From a virus: a stretch of 40,253 nucleotides of DNA. This document shows positions 30,639-39,580 of the stretch, one piece after another; the first letter of the stretch is position 1; each line of letters starts with the position of its first letter. A program made the position numbers and the translations under genes. Location: the IMG/VR virus record IMGVR_UViG_3300043673_000011, positions 1 through 40,253 of that record. One strand, 5' to 3'. Below the pieces are notes generated by a model. The model did no database searches and was not told where the DNA came from. It saw only the letters and a list, made by a program, of their open reading frames with translations.

Positions 30639-32538
30639 CGAGCTCGTCGCCGAGATGCGCGCGGTCTTCCGGCCGCCGCGGCGGATGCTGCTCTCGGAGT
30701 GGTCTGACGAGTATGCGTTCCTGTCGGCTGAATCGAGCGCGGATCCGGGGCGCTGGAAGACTCTCCCGTATCAGATCGGAATCATGGATGCCTTTGTGGA
30801 TCCAGCGCTCGAGCAGATCACGGTGATGAAATCCGCGCGCGTCGGCTACACGAAGATCATCAATAACGCGATCGGGTATCACATTCACCAGGATCCGTGC
30901 CCGATGATGGTCGTGCAGCCAACAGTTGAGGACGCGGAAGGGTACAGCAAGGAAGAGATCGCACCGATGATTCGCGACACGCCGGTGCTGCACGGCCTGG
31001 TCTCGGAATCGAAATCGAAGGACGGCGGCAACACGATTCTGCAAAAGCAGTTCGCCGGCGGCACGCTTAACTTCGTCGGCGCGAATTCCGGCCGCGGCTT
31101 CCGTCGTGTGTCGCGTCGAATCGTTTTCTTCGATGAGATCGACGGGTATCCAGCGAGCATCGGCGCGGAGGGCGACCCTATCAAGCTCGGCATTCGGCGC
31201 ACCGAATACTACTGGAATCGAAAGATCATCGCCGGATCCACGCCGACGATTAAGGATCTGTCGAAAATCGAGCGACTGTTTTTGCAGAGCGATCAGCGGC
31301 GCTTTTTCGTGCCGTGCCCGCATTGCGGTGAGTTTCAATATTTGAAGTTCGGCGGCCGAGATAAACCATTCGGTCTGAAATGGCCGGAAGGGGACCCGGC
31401 CGCGGCATATTACGTTTGCGAGGTTACCGGCTGCCGCATCGAGCACGCGCTCAAGCGCGATATGATCGGCCGCGGCGACTGGCAAGCCACTGCAGTCGGA
31501 GCGCCGCGGCACGCGGGCTTTCACATTTGGGCGGCCTACTCGTATTCGCCTAACGCCACATGGGGACACATCGCATCGGAGTTTGTGGCTTCGGTGAAGG
31601 ATCCGGAGGAGCTCAAGACCTTCGTCAACACCGCGCTCGGTGAGACCTGGGAGGAGAAAAGCGATTCACTGGATTCGAGTAACCTTAAAAGTCGAGTCGA
31701 GCAATATCCGGCTGAAGTTCCTCACGGGGTCGGCCTTCTGGTGGGCTCCGTCGACGTGCAGGGCGATCGCCTCGAGTGGAAGTGCAAAGGCTACGGCGAT
31801 CGCGAAGAGTCCTGGCTGATCGCCACGGGGCAGGTCTACGGCGACCCTTCGAAGGAGCAAACCTGGCTCGATCTCGACAAGGACCTGCAGCAAGTATGGG
31901 CGCACGAGAGCGGCCGCGTCATGCCGATGCGCTGTGTCGCTGTGGACTCCGGCGGCCTGCACACCGACCACGTTTACAAATTCTGCAAGGTGCGCGAGGA
32001 CCGAAAAGTCGGCGGACTCTCGCAGCACGTGTATGCGATCAAGGGCGTCGGGGGAGCCGGCCGGGAGATGGTCTCGAAGCCGACGCGAAACAATCGCTAC
32101 AAGACTCAGCTCTGGCCGCTGGGCGTGGATACGATCAAGGACACGGTTTTCGCGCGCCTGCACATCATCGACAAGGGCCCGGGCTTCATGCATCTGCCGG
32201 TATGGATCGACGATGACTACCTCGAGCAGCTCACCGCCGAGAAAGCGGTCAAGCGCTACAAGAAGGGCGCGGGCACGGTGCGCGAGTACATCAAGATCCG
32301 CGAACGCAATGAGGCGCTTGACCTTGAGGTGTATGCACTCGCGGCGCTTCACATGCTCGGCCGCGCGACGGTGCAACGCCTGCCGATCTACGCGGCCGAG
32401 ATGAGCCTGCCGATCTTGGAACCCAAGCCGCCGCCGCCCTTCGGCGAGCCGCAGTCGCTTCAGATCCAAACGCCCGGGCCAAAGCTGCAGTCGCCGTTTC
32501 GGTATGGCAAGGGGTGGGTGAACAGCTGGAAAAAGTGA
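30625..32538 (+). CDS. Large terminase subunit (gpA-like)
   Basis: 637 residues, GTG start. ATPase part: Walker-A-like KSARVGYT (69-76), Walker B VFFDEID (167-173). A zinc-like CPHCG...CEVTGC segment follows. The nuclease part (SVDVQGDRLEWKCKGYG and AVDSGGLHTDHVYKFC) has the acidic residues for cos cutting. Matches lambda gpA (Phage_GPA). It pumps DNA into proheads and cuts at cos. Follows TerS and precedes the portal-associated genes. Confidence 0.95.
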   Translation: MAAADELVAEMRAVFRPPRRMLLSEWSDEYAFLSAESSADPGRWKTLPYQIGIMDAFVDPALEQITVMKSARVGYTKIINNAIGYHIHQDPCPMMVVQPTVEDAEGYSKEEIAPMIRDTPVLHGLVSESKSKDGGNTILQKQFAGGTLNFVGANSGRGFRRVSRRIVFFDEIDGYPASIGAEGDPIKLGIRRTEYYWNRKIIAGSTPTIKDLSKIERLFLQSDQRRFFVPCPHCGEFQYLKFGGRDKPFGLKWPEGDPAAAYYVCEVTGCRIEHALKRDMIGRGDWQATAVGAPRHAGFHIWAAYSYSPNATWGHIASEFVASVKDPEELKTFVNTALGETWEEKSDSLDSSNLKSRVEQYPAEVPHGVGLLVGSVDVQGDRLEWKCKGYGDREESWLIATGQVYGDPSKEQTWLDLDKDLQQVWAHESGRVMPMRCVAVDSGGLHTDHVYKFCKVREDRKVGGLSQHVYAIKGVGGAGREMVSKPTRNNRYKTQLWPLGVDTIKDTVFARLHIIDKGPGFMHLPVWIDDDYLEQLTAEKAVKRYKKGAGTVREYIKIRERNEALDLEVYALAALHMLGRATVQRLPIYAAEMSLPILEPKPPPPFGEPQSLQIQTPGPKLQSPFRYGKGWVNSWKK

Positions 32539-32554
32539 GCCCGAAATCGAGGAC

Positions 32555-32588
32555 TTGTCCACAGTTCCTGTTCTTAAGCTGTGGATAA
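32555..32588 (+). promoter_or_regulatory. DnaA-box pair in intergenic gap
   Basis: TTGTCCACA (32555-32563) and its inverted perfect partner TGTGGATAA (32580-32588, = TTATCCACA) form a 10-bp near-perfect inverted repeat. A third, poorer GGGGATAAC lies near 32602. The gap 32539-32632 contains no gene. Confidence 0.6.
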
Positions 32589-32632
32589 CTCTTGCAATTC
32601 GGGGGATAACTCTGTAAACGTCAACTCCCATA

Positions 32633-33262
32633 ATGTCATTGCCAGAACCCGTGATCGCGACCAGTTGGCCGAAATTCATCACGGCAGGCAATACTTTCAA
32701 GGTAGATCGCCGCTTTTCGCAGTTCGGCGGATCCCCAAATTGGTCGCTGTCAGTACTCCTCGCGGGACCTAAAACCGCGAGTTTTAGCGGTACTCCGCAG
32801 ATCACTCCGGACGGAAACCTCTTCCACGTCGCTCTCGCGCCGGGCGACACGCAGCCCCTGAATCCTGGCGGCGGCGCATCGCTTGCCTACACGCTGGTCG
32901 AGCGGCTGACCGGAATCGACGGCGAAGCCTTCGATGTCAACGTCCAGAAGGTCATGGTGTCGCCGAATGCCGCCCTGGCCCAGCCGGGCGACTACCTCAC
33001 GGACGAGGAGAAGATCCTCGCCCAGCTGCAGACGACTCTGCAGGCGCGGCTCGCCGGCGGAATGGTGGAGAGCTACTCGATCGCTGGCCGCTCGATCACG
33101 AAGCTCTCGATCCCGCAGCTGCAGGAGATGATCGGCCAGTACAAATGGAAGGTCTACCAGCAGCGCAATCCCGGCCGCACCGGCATACCCGGTACGTTCT
33201 CGTTTCCGGCGAGCGATACGCAGAAGCTTTATCCCGGGTGGCCGTTTCGAGGTCCAGGCTGA
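32633..33262 (+). CDS. Head-tail joining protein: Ig-like N-terminus plus gpW-like C-terminus
   Basis: 209 residues. The start is the only one in frame after a TAA at 32615, without a clear ribosome site. The N-terminal ~110 residues are beta-rich (FKVDRRFSQFGGSPNWSLSVLLAG). The C-terminal LQARLAGGMVESYSIAGRSITKLSIPQLQEMI is a gpW-like helical joiner motif, with YKWKVYQQRNPG at the end. It plugs or adapts the portal after packaging. It lies between terminase and portal, like lambda W. Confidence 0.75.
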   Translation: MSLPEPVIATSWPKFITAGNTFKVDRRFSQFGGSPNWSLSVLLAGPKTASFSGTPQITPDGNLFHVALAPGDTQPLNPGGGASLAYTLVERLTGIDGEAFDVNVQKVMVSPNAALAQPGDYLTDEEKILAQLQTTLQARLAGGMVESYSIAGRSITKLSIPQLQEMIGQYKWKVYQQRNPGRTGIPGTFSFPASDTQKLYPGWPFRGPG

Positions 33263-33480
33263 TGCTCTCGCTCATTCCGGCGGATAAATGGTTTAAAGCC
33301 GACGCGGCGAGCAAAACGCATGGATGCGTTGCGACCTTTCAGTGTCCGCATTGCCACTATGTTCGCTCGATCATGGCGCAAATAAGCTCCGTCGATGCGC
33401 AAGGCAATGTGTCGCCGGCGCTCGGGTCCTGCCGCTGCGGATTCGATTCACCGATTCGCCTCGTCGGATGGTCTACATGA
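33262..33480 (+). CDS. Small zinc-ribbon phage protein
   Basis: 72 residues, TGATG overlap with the joiner gene. CPHC and CRC pairs (FQCPHCHYVRS ... GSCRCGFDS) define a four-cysteine zinc ribbon. Probably a head-assembly or nucleic-acid-binding helper; unknown. Its last bases overlap the portal start (ATGA). Confidence 0.7.
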   Translation: MLSLIPADKWFKADAASKTHGCVATFQCPHCHYVRSIMAQISSVDAQGNVSPALGSCRCGFDSPIRLVGWST

Positions 33481-35129
33481 AGAAACCCGGCGTGGTTCAA
33501 CGGGTGGCTCAAGCGGGAATCCGCGCGCTCTCGCGCATAGTCGGAAAGGTTTCGAAGATTCGGTCCGTTTTCAAGGGCGCGGAAATGTCGCGCTTGTGGA
33601 TGGACTGGGTGGCATCGCCGATCGCCGCCGATCAGGAAATCATGAACGATTTTCTGCGGCTGCGAGCTCGTGCTCGAGAGATGCGGCGCAATCACCCGCT
33701 GATCCGCAAGTATTTGAACCTGCTCGCCAACAACGTCATCGGGCCCGTCGGATTCAAATTGCGCGGCCGCGTGCGCAATAACGATGGCACGCTCAATGCG
33801 GCATTCAACAAAAAGATCCAAGCCGCCTGGTTCAAATGGTCGAAGGACGTCTCGGTCGACGGCAAACAAACGCTCACATCGATTCAGCATTTCCTGCTCA
33901 AGGCCTGCGCGACGGACGGCGAGATCCTGGTGCGCAAGTGGCGGGGCTTCAAGGCCAATAAATTCCGCTACGCGCTGCAGGTGATTGATCCGGATCTGCT
34001 AGATCACCAATTCATGCGCGCGCCACTAAATGGGCAAAACGAGATTCGCTTAGGGATCGAGATCGATCCGTTCGGGCGCGATGTAGCCTATTGGCTTTGG
34101 GATCGTCACCCGAGCGATCTGATCAACGCGGCCGCACCGCGCAAGCGCATTCGCGTCCCGGCCGATGAGGTCATCCATTTCTATCGGCCCGATCGATGCA
34201 ACCAGTCGCGCGGAATCACCTGGTTCAATTCCGTAATGATGCCCGCGAAGATGCTCGACGGGTATGTCGAGGCAGAGGTCGTGGCCGCGCGCATCGGCTC
34301 GGCAAAAATGGGATTCCTGCAGTCGAAGACCGCGGCGGACTCCGAGCCGCCGATCTCCGACGGCACGAATCCGCGCGCAAAGATCGAAATGGAAGCCGCT
34401 CCCGGGTCATTCGAGGAGCTGCCGCCAGGGTACGAGTTCAAGGAATGGAACCCGGAGCATCCCTCGACCGCTTTCGGCACGTTCCTCAAAGCGGTGCAGC
34501 GCTGGATCGCCGCGGGCCTTAACACCGGCTACAACGGGCTATCGGGGGATCTCGAGGGCGTCAACTATTCGAGCATCCGCGCGGACTTGCTGATCGAGCG
34601 CGATGAGTGGCGAACTCTGCAGGCGCTTTGGATTCCCCTCTTTCTCGAAAATATCTACTGCGAATGGATCGAGTATGCGCAGCTATCAGGGAATCTCGTT
34701 CTCGACAATCGCGATAACGAAGCATTTCTTGAGGTCGCGCATATTCCCCGCGGCTGGGACTGGGTCGATCCGCTCAAAGACATCAACGCATCGGTCGCAG
34801 CGATCGACAACGGGCTCACCTCACGCTCGCGAATCTGCGCCGAGCAGGGCGATGACTTCGAGGAGATCGCGCAGGAGCTCGCCGAGGAGCAGGACATCAT
34901 CGACGAGCTCGGCCTGATCCTCACGGGCCTGGGCGTTCCTGGCGGCGCGCAAGCTGCCGACACGACGAAAAACGCCGAGGATGAAGACCAGCAAAACGCG
35001 GCCGGCGGCGGTTCATCGAACCGAAAGGCGAATCGCGTCGTTCAAATTCTCGAAGCTCGACGAGCTCGCTCGATGCGCAATGCCGATCGACTGCGCCGAG
35101 TTTCCCAACTTTACGCTAACGAGGGCTGA
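33477..35129 (+). CDS. Portal protein (lambda gpB-like)
   Basis: 550 residues from the ATG at 33477 (overlaps the previous TGA; an ATG at 33468 is possible). Includes RKYLNLLANNVIGPVGFKLRGR, CATDGEILVRKW, DEVIHFYRPDRCNQSRGITW and FGTFLKAVQRWIAAGLNTGYNGLSGD, all typical of lambda-type portals, followed by a charged C-terminal tail. It forms the dodecameric DNA gate at the capsid vertex. Confidence 0.92.
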   Translation: MKKPGVVQRVAQAGIRALSRIVGKVSKIRSVFKGAEMSRLWMDWVASPIAADQEIMNDFLRLRARAREMRRNHPLIRKYLNLLANNVIGPVGFKLRGRVRNNDGTLNAAFNKKIQAAWFKWSKDVSVDGKQTLTSIQHFLLKACATDGEILVRKWRGFKANKFRYALQVIDPDLLDHQFMRAPLNGQNEIRLGIEIDPFGRDVAYWLWDRHPSDLINAAAPRKRIRVPADEVIHFYRPDRCNQSRGITWFNSVMMPAKMLDGYVEAEVVAARIGSAKMGFLQSKTAADSEPPISDGTNPRAKIEMEAAPGSFEELPPGYEFKEWNPEHPSTAFGTFLKAVQRWIAAGLNTGYNGLSGDLEGVNYSSIRADLLIERDEWRTLQALWIPLFLENIYCEWIEYAQLSGNLVLDNRDNEAFLEVAHIPRGWDWVDPLKDINASVAAIDNGLTSRSRICAEQGDDFEEIAQELAEEQDIIDELGLILTGLGVPGGAQAADTTKNAEDEDQQNAAGGGSSNRKANRVVQILEARRARSMRNADRLRRVSQLYANEG

Positions 35130-35132
35130 TCC

Positions 35133-37220
35133 ATGATCAAACGCGACAATCCTTTGCCGACCGCGCTCGAGATGCAGCACGTCGATCTGATCGCGACGAT
35201 CACTCCGCGCGCGAAGACCGCCGAGCAGCTCGCGGCGGCGAAGGCCCGCGTCGAGGAGCTCGCAAGAAAGCGCGCCGCCGGCGAGACGCCTGATCCGGAC
35301 GATGAGGGCGATGCAGACGAGATCTATGACATCTCGCTCTCGAGCGACTCGCCGATTAATCGCGGCTGGTACACCGAAACACTCGATCACAGCAAAGATG
35401 CGGTGAATCTCGATAGAGCGAAGAGCGGCATAAATCTGCTGTGGAATCACGATACGAATCAGCCGATCGGGCGCATCAATAACCTCGCGGTCAAGAGCGG
35501 CAAGCTCGGCGGCGAGATGCGCTTTTTCTCGACGCCCTCGGCGCAGGAGAAGCGAACCATGGTCAATGAAGGCCTTCGCGAAGTCTCGGTCGGCTATTCG
35601 GTCGAGTCGTACGAGTACACCCCCGGCACCGCGGACGCAGGCGACAGCTACATCGCGTCGCGCTGGACCCCGCTTGAAGGGTCACTCGCACCCGTGCCGG
35701 CGGATAACTCAGTCGGCGCGAGCCGGCGATCCGTCGATACAGCATTCCCAGTTTTAGTTAGATCAACTACGCCGCCCCCCGCGGTATCACAGGAGAAAAT
35801 TGCAATGAACGAGCAAGAGCGCGCGGCGGCGGAAGCGGCTGCACTGGCGAAAGCGAAGTTACCGGGCGAAGTCGCTCGATTGCTTCAAAAGTACGGCATG
35901 GCCGACAAGACGGCCGATTTCATCGAGCGCGGCTTAAGCCTCGACCAGGTGCGCGAAGCGATCCTGGAAGCGAAGACGACCGACACGCGCACGCAGACCG
36001 GCGGCTCCAGCACCAATACCGGCGTCGATCTTTCCGGCAAGGAACAGCGCCAGTTCTCATACTGCCGCGCAATCGCGGCCGCGCTGGACCTGCGTGAAGG
36101 CAAGCGCCCGGAAATGAGCCTCGAGATCGAAGTCTCCAACACGCTCGAGCGCACACTGCCCTCGAGCTACAAGCGCCGCGGCGGCGTGCTGATCCCGATG
36201 TCCCTGCGCAATGCCGGGCTGCAGCAGTACAACGGCGGGGGATTGAGTCCCGCCGTGCGCCAAGCCGTCATGACGGCGGTGCGCGCCGGCGTCCTGGACT
36301 CTGCCACCGTGAACGCGCTGCGCGAGGTGGTGTTCACCGAATACGGCGGCGAGCTCATCGAGATCCTGCGCAATATGGCGCTCGTCATTGCGATGGGCGC
36401 GCGCACCTTGGGCGGCCTGTCCGGTCCCGTCGCCTTCCCGCGGCAGCTGACCGATTCGATCGCACAGTGGATCGCGGAAAATCCCACGGCCGGAACGCTG
36501 GCCAGCAGCAACCCGACGACCGATCTGGTCACCCTGGCGCCGCATAGCTTGATGGCCAATACGGCGTATAGCCGCCAGCTGATCGTGCAGTCCTCGATCG
36601 ATGTTGAGGCCTTTGTGCGTGCATCTATCGGCGCGGCTCACGCTTTGGCGCGAGACCTCGCGGCGATTCATGGCACCGGCCTCAACAGCCAACCGCTGGG
36701 AATCTACAACCAGCCAGGCGTCGCGACGGTCGATTTCAGCAATGCCGCGTTCGGCAACGGTAGCGACAAGATCGCGTACACCGGCTGCGTGGAAATGGAA
36801 GTGCTGGTTGCCAACGCGAACGCGCTGCTCGGCACCTTGGGGTATATGACGACCCCGGGAATCGCCGGCGATGCGAAAACTACCCTGAAGTTCCCGGCCG
36901 CGGCGATCGCGCAGGGCGGCATCTTGTGGAATGGCAAGCTGCAGGACGGCGAAATGAACGGCTACACGGCGCGCGCCACCAACCAGGTCTCGAAGACCAT
37001 GGGAGCAAACGGTGCGGCGAGCGGCGGCTCAAATCACGGCCTGATCTACGGCAACTGGGCCGATGTGCTGATCGGCGAGTTCGGCGGCGCCATGGAGCTG
37101 ATCGTCGATCCGTACAGCTTGAAGAAGCAAGCGCTGATCGAAGTGACGAGCTTCGAGATGGTGGACGTCGCGATCCGTCATCCCGGATCCTTCGCCGTCG
37201 GCACCAACCTGCTGGCTTAA
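35133..37220 (+). CDS. Fused HK97-type prohead protease and major capsid protein
   Basis: 695 residues. Residues ~65-195 are an HK97/U35-type protease: LLWNHDTNQPIG with H106, EVSVGYS with S152 and WTPLEGSLAPVPAD as the third site. Residues ~225-330 are an Ala/Glu/Lys-rich scaffold (delta-domain) helix. The rest is an HK97-fold capsid subunit (VFTEYGGELIEILRNMALVIAMGARTLG, NSQPLGIYN, FEMVDVAIRHPGSFAVG). Self-cleavage should release the mature subunit. A second start inside the gene at 35805 would make the scaffold-capsid part separately. Confidence 0.92.
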   Translation: MIKRDNPLPTALEMQHVDLIATITPRAKTAEQLAAAKARVEELARKRAAGETPDPDDEGDADEIYDISLSSDSPINRGWYTETLDHSKDAVNLDRAKSGINLLWNHDTNQPIGRINNLAVKSGKLGGEMRFFSTPSAQEKRTMVNEGLREVSVGYSVESYEYTPGTADAGDSYIASRWTPLEGSLAPVPADNSVGASRRSVDTAFPVLVRSTTPPPAVSQEKIAMNEQERAAAEAAALAKAKLPGEVARLLQKYGMADKTADFIERGLSLDQVREAILEAKTTDTRTQTGGSSTNTGVDLSGKEQRQFSYCRAIAAALDLREGKRPEMSLEIEVSNTLERTLPSSYKRRGGVLIPMSLRNAGLQQYNGGGLSPAVRQAVMTAVRAGVLDSATVNALREVVFTEYGGELIEILRNMALVIAMGARTLGGLSGPVAFPRQLTDSIAQWIAENPTAGTLASSNPTTDLVTLAPHSLMANTAYSRQLIVQSSIDVEAFVRASIGAAHALARDLAAIHGTGLNSQPLGIYNQPGVATVDFSNAAFGNGSDKIAYTGCVEMEVLVANANALLGTLGYMTTPGIAGDAKTTLKFPAAAIAQGGILWNGKLQDGEMNGYTARATNQVSKTMGANGAASGGSNHGLIYGNWADVLIGEFGGAMELIVDPYSLKKQALIEVTSFEMVDVAIRHPGSFAVGTNLLA
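35791..35807 (+). promoter_or_regulatory. Internal ribosome site and start for scaffold+capsid product
   Basis: AGGAGA at 35791-35796, then ATG at 35805, in frame as Met225 of the fusion and exactly between the protease and scaffold-like helix. It would give a 471-residue protein without protease. Confidence 0.6.
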
Positions 37221-37225
37221 GGCCC

Positions 37226-37474
37226 GTGTCGCGTTTCGTTCCGCCGACCGTGCGGCTCCTGGTCCTGGACGGGTTTATCGCCCGTCCAGGTCACGCCGCT
37301 CGGCCGGGCGAGCTCGTCGACGTTCCCATTCCGGTCGCCAACACGGCGATCGCATTGGGAAAGGCTCGATTAGCTACAGACGAGGATCACTCGCCGCCGC
37401 GGAGCGCAATCGTTTCGCGTGATCCTCAACCCGTCCACCGAGATCCGATTCCAACTTCGAGGAGAAAACGCTAA
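37226..37474 (+). CDS. Small protein after capsid gene, possible connector
   Basis: 82 residues from the GTG at 37226, five bases after the capsid stop. Has RFVPPTVRLLVLDGFIARPG...GELVDVPIPVANTAIALGKARLA then a Pro-rich end. Contains a strong hairpin in its DNA. It may be a head-completion protein. No family recognised. Confidence 0.55.
   Translation: MSRFVPPTVRLLVLDGFIARPGHAARPGELVDVPIPVANTAIALGKARLATDEDHSPPRSAIVSRDPQPVHRDPIPTSRRKR
37264..37290 (+). repeat. Perfect 10-bp stem hairpin after major capsid gene
   Basis: CCTGGACGGG - TTTATCG - CCCGTCCAGG. No T-run follows, so it is not a standard terminator. It could slow ribosomes or protect the upstream capsid mRNA. Confidence 0.75.
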
Positions 37475-37869
37475 TGCTGCAATATACTGATGCGCTTCGG
37501 CGCGCCATTCTTTTGACCCTGCTCACGGCGACGACCGAGGCCGCGACATTCACCTCGGGCACGGCGACGCTGCCGGCCGGCGTGAAGGGCGACGCGGCCG
37601 TCGCTGTGAACATGGACGGCGACACTGCGGGCACCGGCTCGAGTGCATCGCTGCAGGTACAGAGCTCGCCGCACGGCGCAGCCATCTGGACCAATGTCGG
37701 CGCGGCAGTGCCGGCCGCGATCACTGGGACCGCGTTCCGCGGGCTCATTCCGTTCGATTCTGGCGATGTGACCGGCACGGATATCCGCGTCGTGGCGACG
37801 ATCGCGGCGGGATCTGGCTCGGCCCCGAGCTACAAGACCTCGCTGGCGCTTCTGGCCTGGGTTCCGTAA
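37474..37869 (+). CDS. Small beta-rich head protein
   Basis: 131 residues, TAATG overlap. Ala/Thr/Gly-rich (TFTSGTATLPAGVKGDAAVAVNMDG), beta-rich by composition. Position after the capsid gene fits a decoration or stabilising protein. Unproven. Confidence 0.6.
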   Translation: MLQYTDALRRAILLTLLTATTEAATFTSGTATLPAGVKGDAAVAVNMDGDTAGTGSSASLQVQSSPHGAAIWTNVGAAVPAAITGTAFRGLIPFDSGDVTGTDIRVVATIAAGSGSAPSYKTSLALLAWVP

Positions 37870-37877
37870 GGATCTAA

Positions 37878-38189
37878 GTGTCGCTGACGGGCTTCTACGC
37901 GGACGCCGATATCCCCTTTCTGATGGGGGACTTCGGCGTCAGCGTAGTTTGCTCAGGGGTAACGACGCTCGGGATTGCGGACAACGTCGGCAAGGATTCG
38001 CTCGTCTCGCAATCGGTGAGCGGCGTGAGCGGCACCGAGATCACGGTCACGGTGCAGACGTCCGCGTGGCCCGATGTGCCGAATCGCACGCCCATCGTCG
38101 TCGATGGCAAATCCATGTTTATCCGAGATCAGAATCGCGAGGGCGACGGTGCGCTCACCAAAGTGCTTTGCAGTGACAAGCGATCATGA
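37878..38189 (+). CDS. Head-tail joining protein candidate (lambda FII-like position)
   Basis: 103 residues, GTG start with AAGGA upstream. Pattern YADADIPFLMGDFGVSVVCSGV, then TVQTSAWPDVPNRTPIVVDGKSMFIRD, resembles small beta-rich connectors. Follows the capsid genes and precedes the U-like gene, as lambda FII does. Confidence 0.65.
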   Translation: MSLTGFYADADIPFLMGDFGVSVVCSGVTTLGIADNVGKDSLVSQSVSGVSGTEITVTVQTSAWPDVPNRTPIVVDGKSMFIRDQNREGDGALTKVLCSDKRS

Positions 38190-38653
38190 CCGATTCCGTT
38201 CGCAAACAAATTGTCGACATGGCGATCGCGCAGATCAACACCTCGGCGCCGGCCGGCGTGCCGACCGCGGACGATACACGCCTCGAGAGCTATCAGCCGG
38301 ACGAGCTGCCGGCGATCACCGTTTTTGAGATCCGCGAGGAAGGCGAGTCGGAGAAATCGAGCCGATGGGGCTACCTCGTAAAACGCACATTCACCTTGCG
38401 CATCGAGATTCGCGTCGCATCGGATAGCGACACAGTCAAGGCGCGCGCCGCGATCGATCCGCTCTATGTCTGGGTCGCGCAAAAGACCGCCTCGGCCTAC
38501 CAGCAACCGGCCTTCGGTGGCCTCGCCGAGTCAGCTTATGAAACGCTGCTCGAGTGGCAGTACGCCGATTCGGACCAGGGCTACACGCTCCTGCAGATTG
38601 ATTTTCGCGTCGAGTACTCGACGCTTCGCAACGATCCGACCAAAACGCAATGA
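38186..38653 (+). CDS. Tail terminator / minor tail protein (gpU-like)
   Basis: 155 residues, ATGA overlap. N-terminal helix MTDSVRKQIVDMAIAQIN, then RLESYQPDELPAITVFEIREE, LVKRTFTLRIEIRVAS, and a strand-rich C-terminus (LLQIDFRVEYSTL). Pattern of gpU-like tail terminators that cap the tail tube and join it to the head. Position before the tube gene fits. Confidence 0.7.
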   Translation: MTDSVRKQIVDMAIAQINTSAPAGVPTADDTRLESYQPDELPAITVFEIREEGESEKSSRWGYLVKRTFTLRIEIRVASDSDTVKARAAIDPLYVWVAQKTASAYQQPAFGGLAESAYETLLEWQYADSDQGYTLLQIDFRVEYSTLRNDPTKTQ

Positions 38654-38689
38654 ATTTCCGGCGCAACTTTCTTCTAGGAGGATGATTCA

Positions 38690-39490
38690 ATGACTGCCAT
38701 TACCGTAAATCCGCGCATCGCGCCGGATCCTGCAAACCTGCTGCTCGGCCGCGGCGCGCTCTACTTCGACCGCTTCGTGAACAACACCTTGACTCGCCAG
38801 GGTGAGATGCACATGGGCAATTGCACGACCTTCGAGACCGAGACGAAGGTCGAGACGAAGGAGAAGTACGAGTCCATGGACCACAGCTCGAATCTCTATC
38901 AGCGCGGCGTCACACGGCAGACGACCACGATCAAGATTACGGGGGATGAGTTCACGCCGGATAATCTCGCGAATGCGCTAAATGGTGTGCTCGAGACCAT
39001 CACCGGTCCCGGCGCCACCGTTGCGGCCGAAGCGATCACACCCGTCGGCGGCGCGATCCTAGGCCGCTACTACGCGCTTGCTCATCGCAACGTCACGGCC
39101 CTGACCGACGTGAAGCAAGCCTCTGTGACGCTGGTCCTCGGGACCGACTACACGGCGGACCTCGTCCGCGGCCGCATATACTTGTTGCCGACTTCCCCCA
39201 CCATCACGCCGGGATCCGCGCTCACCGCTGACTACACCTATGGCGCGTATTCGTATCCTGCGGTCAATCTCTCGCAGGTCGGCACGGTCGATGGTTATCT
39301 CCATTACATCCCCGACAACATCAAGGGACCGAATTGGGAGGCCGAGTACTGGCACGTGCAGTTCACGCCGTCGGGCAATCAGGCATTGATTGCGGATGAC
39401 TTCGGCAACTGGACGCTCGAGGGCATGGTGATCATCGATCCGATCAATCATCCGACCGAGCCGGTGGGGCATCTCATCCAGACGAACTGA
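38690..39490 (+). CDS. Major tail tube protein
   Basis: 266 residues, strong AGGAGG upstream. Starts near LLLGRGALYFDRF, then KYESMDHSSNLYQRGVTRQTTTIKITGDEFTPDNLANAL, the usual core of lambda V-like/major tail proteins; the rest is beta-rich with an Ig-like end. It forms stacked hexamer rings. It precedes the G/T chaperones. Confidence 0.85.
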   Translation: MTAITVNPRIAPDPANLLLGRGALYFDRFVNNTLTRQGEMHMGNCTTFETETKVETKEKYESMDHSSNLYQRGVTRQTTTIKITGDEFTPDNLANALNGVLETITGPGATVAAEAITPVGGAILGRYYALAHRNVTALTDVKQASVTLVLGTDYTADLVRGRIYLLPTSPTITPGSALTADYTYGAYSYPAVNLSQVGTVDGYLHYIPDNIKGPNWEAEYWHVQFTPSGNQALIADDFGNWTLEGMVIIDPINHPTEPVGHLIQTN

Positions 39491-39520
39491 TCGCACCTCC
39501 TGGCCGGGAAGGACTTTTAA

Positions 39521-39551
39521 GGGCCGGCGTATCGATGAGATGCGTCGGCCC
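39521..39551 (+). terminator. Weak terminator/attenuator after tail tube gene
   Basis: GGGCCGGCG and CGTCGGCCC form a 9-bp stem with one mismatch, then ATTTTG. Likely lowers transcription beyond the abundant tube protein gene. Confidence 0.55.
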
Positions 39552-39580
39552 ATTTTGATTAAGCAAGGAGGGGGACGAAG

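Noticed and set aside
30460-32850. Two long leftward frames (369 and 394 aa) opposite the large terminase
   Set aside because: Arg-rich composition and exact antisense position to a clear gpA-like gene mark them as shadows of high-GC codon bias.
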